Assembly (NCBI GenBank): GCA_024803745.1
Contig: JANJXV010000013.1
Location: forward strand, 31,600,001 to 31,664,000
Length of the DNA stretch: 64,000 bases
Source of the DNA: Megascapheus bottae
Lineage: Eukaryota; Chordata; Mammalia; Rodentia; Geomyidae
Direction: 5' to 3'
Shown here: positions 57,050-64,000 of the stretch, piece after piece
Layout: each line of letters starts with the position of its first letter
How positions within the stretch are numbered: the stretch's first letter is position 1
The notes under the pieces: model-generated
The model's database searches: none
Told to the model about the DNA's origin: nothing
The model's input: only the letters and a program-made list of their open reading frames with translations
Position numbers and translations under genes: made by a program

Positions 57050-57290
57050 TCATTTTATTCTCTGGCTCTGGGACTTGAACTTAAGTGTCTCACATTCTAA
57101 CCTGGCTTTGTTTGCTCATAGTTAGCACTCACTCTACCACTTGAATCACACTTCCAGTCTTGCTTTTGCTGGTTAGTTGGAGGTGGAGTTCATGGGCTTC
57201 TCTGCTTGGGCTAGTTTTAAATCAGTGTTTTCCAGGTCTCAGCCCCCTGAGTGTCTAAGATTACCGCATAAACCACCAGTAATTGGCTCC
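57050..57290 (-). mobile_element. Type B SINE, diverged
   Basis: 'ggctctgggacttgaactta', 'actctaccacttgaatcaca', linker 'ctggttagttggaggtggag', head 'tctcagccccctgagtgtct'. Confidence 0.85.
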
Positions 57291-57399
57291 ACTACATTTG
57301 TTTTGTACCATAGATGGCACAAAGCCATGGTTTTTCAGTCTAATAGGAAAGAAAATTCTTTCACATCCAACATCATAGTTTCCCATGATCCCTTATTAC

Positions 57400-57560
57400 C
57401 TTTATTTATTCATTTAACAAAAGATATTGAAGCATCTATTATAATACCCAGGAGCTCTATGAGTACACACAAAGATACATAATGTGTAGTCTCTATTTCC
57501 AAAGCATTTCTCCTCTAGGAAAGATGTGGAAACAATACACTAAGTTGTGTGACAAAAGAA
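57400..57560 (+). mobile_element. L2-like remnant
   Basis: 'tttattcatttaacaaaaga', 'caggagctctatgagtacac' and 'gatgtggaaacaatacacta' in L2-type order. Confidence 0.45.
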
Positions 57561-57649
57561 AAATGGGAATATTTCCCCATAGAGATCCATTGGAAAACCT
57601 GAGAAATCTACGATGTATCTAGAGAAAGAACACTTTGCTTGGTCTCCTC

Positions 57650-58120
57650 ATCAGGAAATTGTAGCAAATTACACATAGTGGTTACTTAAAGCAATGGAAA
57701 TTTGTTTTCTCACAGTGCTAGAGAGGCCATAAATTCAAAATCCATATCACTGGCTTAAAGTTAACTTGTCATTGAGGGGCAAACTCATCCTGTACACTTG
57801 AAGGGAGATTCTTCTTATCTCTTTGGGTCAAGGCCTTATCACTTTGTAATCTTTAAGGTGAGCATTCTTTGTTGTTGTGCTGGTGGTGATGATGGTCACA
57901 GGGCTTGAACTTTCGGCCTGTGCCCTGTCCCTAAGCTCTTCAGCTCAAGGCTAGCATTCTACCACAGTGCCACTTATGTGAACCCTCTCTTTGTTCTCTC
58001 TTTTCATTGCCATCATCTCTGTTTGTGATCCAAATCTCCCTTTCCCCTTTGTTATAAGGAAACACATGACTGCATTCCATACCTGTGTGGAGAATGCAAG
58101 ATAAGCTCTACACAGCATCC
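57650..58120 (-). mobile_element. MLT1-type LTR (ERVL-MaLR), interrupted by a SINE
   Basis: Reverse MLT1 landmarks: 'gtagcaaattacacatagtg', 'gttttctcacagtgctagag', 'gggagattcttcttatctct', then after the SINE 'atccaaatctccctttcccc' and 'gttataaggaaacacatgac'. Solo LTR, older than the SINE within it. Confidence 0.65.
57870..57977 (-). mobile_element. Type B SINE, tRNA-like part only
   Basis: 'cagggcttgaactttcggcc' and 'taagctcttcagctcaaggc' then 'ctaccacagtgccactt'. 5'-truncated copy inside the MLT1 LTR. Confidence 0.85.
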
Positions 58121-59180
58121 ATAATGCTTTGCTCTCAATCTTAGCTAGTATCCATAGGTCAGAGGTGAGCTTTCCCTAAGTATCCAGCACTGGAACCAGT
58201 ACCTGTTTGTTGTAACACTCAGTGACTGTTACATAAATGAGTAAAGTTGCACTTGAGAACACAGAAACTACTTGTGTAGATTGTATTGGGAAAAGGAATG
58301 ACAAAAGGAAGTCATAAAATAAAGAAGAAGCAAGAGGACCAAGCGTTAGAGAAATTGAATTTAGCTGGACACCCAAGTGCAACGGTAAGAAGAGAGAGAT
58401 TATGAATAACAGTAGGCTATAGCAAAGATAACTAAGGCACAGACAACATAGACACATAGGAATATTTGTTAAAAACTCACTGGCTCTGCGTTCACTCATC
58501 TTTTTATATCAGTACAGTGAGTAAAAGAGTGTAATAATGTTGAGGACGGTCTTTAGTTTCATGTTTCCCCTTCCATTGCCCATGCCTGCAATTTCCTCCT
58601 CCACTCCCCACTACCTTCAGTGCCACCTTGAACTCAAAATTCTGAGCTCAGCCTGTCTTCTTATATCTCCCTGTCCTCCTCCTATAGAGACTAGGGTAAC
58701 TATTGAGAGACTGGGAGGCACTGTGAGTTCAGAAGGTAAAAGGGAGAATGCTGGAATGAGAGCTGCACCTACAAAGGCAGGATCTTGTTTTAGCATCTTT
58801 TTGTTTTCTTTGATTGCTGTTTGTTTGTTTTCCATTTTGTTCATTTCTATGTTCTTTGAATCTAAAACAGTGCTCAGAACATACCAGAACATAGATATTC
58901 TTTGAATATTTATAAGAGAATGTGTGCTTAGAGCTAGACTTTTGTATTTGTACCATCCATATACCTTAACTTGTTACAAGTTCATAGACTACTTAAAATT
59001 TTGGTGTCTCAATTTTCTTACATATAATAATCAGGATATGAATATCTGCCTCCCGAAGATCTATAAGGTGAAAGGATTGATAAAAGGAAGACATTTAGAA
59101 TCATGCCTAGTAAGGAGATGTTTTTCAAATATATTCTACACAGGCATACAGAGGAATCCCAAAGTTTGATATATATTGAA
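58121..59180. other. Unrecognised unique sequence
   Basis: Contains the longest frames outside repeats (122 codons at 58537-58905 plus and 107 at 58176-58499 minus), but neither shows a domain, and they overlap other frames. Confidence 0.4.
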
Positions 59181-61220
59181 GACAATTTGAGACATGATCC
59201 TCTACTTGAGTCACCCAATAAGCTCCACTTCCAAACTCCTAGAATTAATAAACCACTTTAGCAAAGTAGGAGGATACAAAATTAACCTTCAAAAGTCAGT
59301 AGCCTTCTTGTATACCAACAATACACAAACAGAAGGCCAAATCAAGAAAATGATCCCATTCACAATAGCCCCCAAAAGAATAAAATACTTAGAAATATAC
59401 TTAACCAAAGATGTAAAGGAATTATTTAACAAAAACTATAAAAGCCAAACAAAAGAAATTAAAGAGGACACTAGGAAATGGAAAGACATCCCATGCTCAT
59501 GGTTAGGGAGAACCAACATAGTGAAAATGGCTATACTGCCAAAATTGATATACAAATTCAGTGCAATCCCCATCAAAATCCCAAAGACATTCTTTACTGA
59601 AATAGAAGGTACAATCCAAAGGTTCATATGGAACAAGAAAAGACCTAGAATAGCCAAAACAATTCTAGGCAAAAAGAGCAGTGCAGGTGGTATTACAATA
59701 CCAGACTTCAAACTCTACTATAGAACCATAATAACAAAAACAGCATGGTATTGGCACAAAAATAGACCAGAAGATCAATGGAACAGAATAGAAGATCCAG
59801 AAATAGAATCACATACCTATAGTCAATTAGTATTTGACAAAGGAGTCAAAGATATACAGTAGAACAAACACAGTCTATTCAATTACTGGTGCTGGCAAAA
59901 CTGGGCAGCCACATGCAGAAAACTAAAAATTGACCCTAGCCTTTCGCCATGCACAAGCATTAACTCAAAGTGGATCAAAGACCTCAAGGTCAGACTGGAA
60001 ACCGTGAAACTGCTACATGATAGAGTAGGAGAGACACTGGAAGTCATAGGCACAGGCAAAAGATTCCTGAATAGAATCCCAGGACCACAACAGATTGGAG
60101 AGAGACTGAATAAATGGGACTACCTAAAAGTAAAAAGTTTCTGCACAGATAAAAGCATAGCCACAAAAGCAGAGAGACAGCCAACCAACTGGGAAAAGAT
60201 ATATACCAATAAAACATCTGACAAATGCTTAATATCCAGTATCTACAGGGAACTCAAGAAACTAATCCCCCCAAAACCCAACAAACCATTTACTAAATGG
60301 GCAAGGGACTAAAGAGAAACTTATCAAAAGAAGAGATTAAAATGGAAGAAAAGCGTATGAGAAAATGTTCATCATCCATGGTCATAAAGGAAATGCAAAT
60401 AAAAGCAACTCTAAGATACCACCTTACCCCAACAAGAATGGTCAAGATTTTGAACTCAGACAATGACAGTTGCTGGCGGGGTTGTGGAGAAAAAGGAACC
60501 CTACTACACTGCTAGTGGGATTGTAAACTAGTTCAGCCACTCTGGAAAGCAGTGTGGTTTCTTAAAGAACTGGAAATTGACCTTCCCTACGATCCTGCCA
60601 TACTACTTCTGGGCATCTATCCTGAACATCATAACCCAAGATATGATAAGGACACCTGCTCAGCTATGTTTATGTCTGCACAGTTCACAATAGCCAGGTG
60701 ATGGAAACAGTACAGATGCCCTACTGCAGATGAATGGATACAGAAAATGTGGTATATATATACAGTGGAATTCTACATAGCCAACAGACAAGATAAAATA
60801 ATGGCATTTGCAGGGAAGTGGATGAATCTAGAGCAAATCATGTTGAGTGTAACAAGTCAAGACCAAAGGAATAAAAGGCGCATGGTATCCTTAATATGTG
60901 GCTATTAGATCCAAACAGTACAAGAGAGAGGACTCAATATTTGCATACCCAATGATATGGACATGGTACGGGAAATACAAACACAACTACATAGACATAA
61001 AAATGTATGACTCTATAGACATAATGTTTTATTACATTGATTAATATGTACCTATGATATACAAACCCTTAGCCTAATTTTGATTATGTTCTAAAAATTA
61101 AGTCCCTGTGACTGTATATAGAGATTCCCTTCTTGAATACTTATTTGTTAAACACGTCATTTGAAATATGATGTAAAAATCAATGTTAATAAATTCTTTA
61201 ATAAAAAAAAGGTAATTTGA
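59181..61220 (+). mobile_element. L1 LINE (family 2), 2.0 kb, 5'-truncated
   Basis: Starts in ORF2 just at the DMILYL codons after the RT active site. Ends with 'atgatgtaaaaatcaatgtt', 'aataaattctttaataaaaa'. 3' UTR and tail differ completely from family 1, so this is a separate L1 lineage. Flanks 'gacaatttga' (59181-59190) and 'ggtaatttga' (61211-61220) look like its target-site duplication. Confidence 0.9.
59189..60908 (+). pseudogene. L1 ORF2 remnant (RT thumb to C-terminus)
   Basis: From [20 protein letters not shown] the frame is open for 222 codons to a TAG at 59860-59862, where related L1s have a tryptophan codon (DIQ*NKHSLFN). The same frame continues to KPFTKWARD (stop 60310-60312), after which a frameshift is needed for LKRNLSKEEIKMEEKRMRKC and the cysteine-rich CWRGCGEKGTLLHC. 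Further breaks follow before LPYDPA, DEWIQKMWYIYTVEF and MVSLICGY. It is the best-preserved coding remnant in the window, but it lacks the endonuclease and the RT catalytic motifs, and carries several disabling changes. Confidence 0.93.
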
Positions 61221-61591
61221 ACAATTGTCCAGAAACAAGGACATACTAAAGCCACTAGCACAACGATGTTCATTGCAGCACTATTTACCATAGTAATGAT
61301 ATGGAATCACCCCCAGATGCCCCTCAGTTGATGAATGGATCGATAAGATGTGATATTTATACACAATGGAATTCTATGCTGCTATCAGACAGAACGACAT
61401 CGCCCCATTTGTAAGGAAATGGAAAGACTTAGAAAAAAATCATATTAAGTGAAGTAAGACAGACTCAGAGGAACATAGGCTCAGTGGTTTCCCTCATTTG
61501 TCATAATCAGTAGAAACCTTGGGCTCTCCTAGCAGAGATTTACAATAGAACAAAACCTCAATACATAAGGCGGTATAGAAAAACGCTAAAT

Positions 61592-61774
61592 AGAGGGTGC
61601 AGGTGGGGGGGAGGGAAATGGGAACCAAGACATGAGAAAGGGTATGTGAAGTAATGCACCTTCCATCTGGTGAATGTAATGTAACCCTTCTATTAATTAC
61701 AATAAAAATTATATGGAAGAAAAAAATGAATAAATCTTAACATCCATAAAAAAAGAAGTAAAAAAAAAAAAAAA
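61592..61774 (+). mobile_element. L1 3' end (family 1), inserted in the L1 above
   Basis: About 180 bp of 3' UTR ('gtgggggggagggaaatggg', 'gcaccttccatctggtgaat', 'taattacaataaaaattata') plus a long A tail. 'aaacgctaaat' before (61581-61591) and 'agacactaaat' after (61778-61788). Confidence 0.85.
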
Positions 61775-61788
61775 GAAAGACACTAAAT

Positions 61789-61987
61789 GGCCAGGAGTTT
61801 GGCCTAGTGGTAGAGTGCTTGCCTAGTATGCAAGAATACCCGGGTTCGATTCCTCGGTACCACATACATATAAAAAAAAAGCCAGAAGTGGTGCTGAGGC
61901 TCAAGTGGTAGAGAGCTAGCCTTGAGAAAGTCCAAGGACAGTGCTCAGGGCCTGAGCCCAAGCCCAAGACTGGCAAAAAAAAAAAAA
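61789..61987 (+). mobile_element. Type A SINE, young
   Basis: 'ggccaggagtttggcctagt', perfect B box 'gggttcgattcc', right unit, 'aagactggc' and an A tail. 'agacactaaat' before and 'agacgctaaat' after (61989-61999). Confidence 0.95.
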
Positions 61988-62360
61988 AAGACGCTAAATT
62001 AAAGGACCTCCAGGATATAGAAACAAAAGCCATATAATGAGTGACTGCTGTCCTTAATGTACTATGTTATCTCTCATCTCTTTTACTGTCTCTTGGTTAT
62101 CTCATATTGTTACAGTATTTCACCTTATCTGATATATTTTATATATGCATATTTGGTTATTTGAAGTCCCATAGGGAAATAAGGATACAAGATGAGGGGT
62201 GGGGGTGGGGGGAGGGTAATGGGGACCAAGACATGAGAAAGGGTATCAAAGTATGTGAAGTAATGCACCTTCTATCTGGTGAATATAATGTAACCCTTCT
62301 ATTAATTACAATAAAAATATATGAAAAAATAAAAAATCAAAAAAGATAATTTGAACTATT

Positions 62361-62787
62361 TTCTATTTTTAGAATTGTACAATGTTTAAAAGGATGCAAA
62401 GAGTGTCTATATCAACTAAATGCCAGTCCTTCAATGTAACCTTCACAGTGACTTTAAATTGAACAAACAATCTGATCTAAATTCTTAATACAAAACTAAA
62501 GTGAAAAAATATTTGTTCACTCTGTTGCAATTTTAAGGAGAGAATTCATGTGAAAACAGGAAAAAAACCTATGGATAAAGGTTACTTTATCTAACTCAAT
62601 TAACTCAATTTAATACCATGCATTTTCAAGACTATGCAAAAAGATACATTTTTGTCTCCTGTAAAGGAATCTAACTGTTCCAGCTGAAAAGGGGAGAGAG
62701 AGAAATAAAGAGAAAGAGAGGGAAAAAAACCCAAGTTGGCCTTTGTTTAAATCATCAGTGTTTTTAACCCTAGGTCTACCATAGTTA
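62361..62787. other. Unrecognised unique sequence
   Basis: No gene or repeat recognised, apart from a short purine-rich run near 62695-62725. Confidence 0.4.
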
Positions 62788-63005
62788 AAAAAATGTCAGG
62801 TAGGGGCCGGGAGTTTGGCCTAGTGGTAGAGTGCTTGCCTAGCATGCACGAAGACCCGGATTCGATTCCTCGGTACCATATATGTAGCAAAAAGCCAGAA
62901 GTGGTGCTGTGGCTCAAGTGGTAGAGCCCTAGCTTTGAGAAAACCCAGGGACAGTGCTCAGGCCCTGAGCCCAAGCCCAGGACTGGAAAAAAAAAATGTC
63001 AGGTA
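62788..63005 (+). mobile_element. Type A SINE, young
   Basis: Near-consensus body 62804-62990 ('ggccgggagtttggcctagt' to 'aggactgg'). Exact flanking duplication 'aaaaaatgtcaggta' (62788-62802, 62991-63005). Confidence 0.96.
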
Positions 63006-63059
63006 ATAACAGGGTATCTACCTTCTCTCTTCTCACTCAGTATAAAGGCAGTGGAAACA

Positions 63060-63238
63060 GGGGCCAGGAGCATGGCATGGCCTAGTGGTAGAGTGCTTGC
63101 CTAGCATGCATGAAGCCCTAGGTTTGATTCCTTGGTACCACATAGATAGAAAATAGCTGTGTCTCAAGTGGTAGAGTGCTAGCTGTGAGAAAGCCCAAGG
63201 CCAGTTCGTAGGCCCTGAGTTTAAGCCCAGGACTGGCA
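63060..63238 (+). mobile_element. Type A SINE
   Basis: 'ggggccaggagcatggcatg' to 'aggactggcaaa'. About 10 bases are missing between the units ('aaaatagctgtgtctcaagt'). The tail has become a GA repeat. Confidence 0.94.
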
Positions 63239-63246
63239 AAGAGGGA

Positions 63247-63322
<76 letters not shown>
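63239..63322. repeat. (GA)n microsatellite
   Basis: About 70 bp of pure GA after a short GGGAGAGG start, at the SINE tail. Confidence 0.98.
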
Positions 63323-63324
<2 letters not shown>

Positions 63325-63384
63325 TCATAAATTAGGTAGGATGTTCGTATCTTGCAGTTCCCTTAGAAACAAGAATTAAAACCT

Positions 63385-63710
63385 ACTGTACCTGGCTCTG
63401 TGTTGAGGCTACAATGTGGGAGGAGAAAGAGAAGTTTTTTACCATCATTGAGCTAAGGGATTTGGGAAGGAAAATGTTCAACAGAAAAGAGAATTAAGAA
63501 ATCACACGATAAAGAAAACATTCTACACTAGAGGAAGAGTAGGTCACTGAGCTCTAGAAAGGAATTCCTCAGGAAGACTAAAGCTGAGATCTGAAGAATA
63601 AGTAGGAAGAGTTGAAAAACAAAATGCAGGAAATCAGGGACAGAATAATATCACAGAGATAAAAGCACATATGAAGGCACAGAAAATAGAGAGTATGCCA
63701 CATTTACAGA
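63385..63710 (+). mobile_element. L2-like remnant
   Basis: 'gtacctggctctgtgttgag', 'gctgagatctgaagaataag' and 'cacatatgaaggcacag' follow the remembered mammal-wide order. Confidence 0.45.
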
Positions 63711-63788
63711 GAAATTTAATATGGTTGGACCACCCAACTGGTATTTTCAAATATGCTCATTGATATGTCACTTGATGACTTTCTTGGT

Positions 63789-63967
63789 TGTTTCTCTTTC
63801 CTTCCTTTCTTTTCTCTCCCTTTCATCTCTTATTTCCCTCTTTCTTCCTGTCCTCTCTTCTCCTTCCTTCCTCCTCACCTTCCCTCTATCCTCCCATCCT
63901 TCTATCTTTCCTTCCTTCCCTTTCTTTCTTCCTTTCTTTCTTCCTTCCTTTCTTCCTTCCTTTCTTC

Positions 63968-63998
<31 letters not shown>

Positions 63999-64000
63999 TC
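63789..64000. repeat. Pyrimidine tract (TTCC/TTTC), cut by window end
   Basis: Imperfect ttcc/tttc/ctcc run turning into pure TTTC at the very end; it continues past the window. Confidence 0.96.

Larger units (their letters stand above)
61212..62360 (+). mobile_element. L1 LINE (family 1) nested next to the family 2 L1
   Basis: L1 body in two parts, 61227-61591 and 62000-62344, separated by two later insertions. It carries the ORF2 end ('caacgatgttcattgcagca', 'ggaaatggaaagacttagaa') and 3' UTR with a G-rich tract, ending 'taattacaataaaaatat'. 'gtaatttgaacaatt' (61212) and 'ataatttgaactatt' (62346) flank it. Confidence 0.9.

Noticed and set aside
58537..58905. 122-codon plus-strand frame in unique DNA, with 91- and 107-codon frames opposite or near
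   Set aside because: No domain, no matching splice or start context that I can defend, and competing frames on the other strand. Left as unrecognised; a cross-species alignment would settle it.

Overview
This window reads as mammalian nuclear DNA, most likely from a rodent of the Castorimorpha and probably a heteromyid (pocket mouse or kangaroo rat type). The grounds are two abundant SINE designs: a dimer of two tRNA-like units (called type A here), and a fusion of a 7SL/B1-like head with a tRNA-like tail (type B). The lineage is an inference from memory of these families; it was not checked against a database. Old mammal-wide elements (MIR, L2-like, MLT1), L1 copies of several ages and long microsatellites fit the same picture.

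No host protein-coding gene, tRNA, rRNA or other RNA gene could be supported. The longer open frames are translated microsatellites, SINE or L1 antisense frames, or short chance frames in AT-rich DNA. The only recognisable protein-coding matter is decayed L1 ORF2 (reverse transcriptase and C-terminal domain), best at 34.7-36.8 kb and 59.2-60.9 kb. The window is best read as intergenic DNA or the inside of a large intron.

Layout. 0-8 kb: mostly unrecognised sequence with an antisense MaLR-type LTR, MIR remnants, an ancient L1 piece and two type A SINEs. 8-10.4 kb: an antisense L1 holding three SINE insertions. 10.4-16.3 kb: old SINEs, an L1 3' end, microsatellites and a 120-bp L1 insertion. 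16.6-17.4 kb: an antisense L1 with a repeated 3' UTR. 17.4-26.2 kb: L2-like remnants, L1 3' ends (one with an apparent 3' transduction), an L1 inside an older repeat, a GGAA tract and AT minisatellites. 26.2-34 kb: mostly unique DNA with MIR, L2 and MLT1 relics and a homeobox/MEF2-motif-rich stretch. 34-40.2 kb: a 2.5-kb L1 and a SINE/L1 pair that used the same target. 40.5-48.7 kb: mostly unique DNA, including the most GC-rich part. 48.7-51.5 kb: dense SINE/L1 mosaic and an inverted SINE pair. 51.5-59 kb: unique DNA with MIR, L2, MLT1 and a few SINEs. 59.2-62.4 kb: a nest of L1 on L1 on L1 plus SINE. 62.8-64 kb: SINEs, GA and pyrimidine tracts.

Nothing here works as a pathway or operon. What the parts share is L1 machinery: poly(A)-tailed L1s and SINEs flanked by target-site duplications. 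In three places consecutive insertions reused the same target, leaving three copies of it. I found no previously undescribed biological system. The points most worth checking are the 3' transduction at 21.1-21.3 kb, the serial target reuse, and three unique stretches that may be conserved regulatory DNA.
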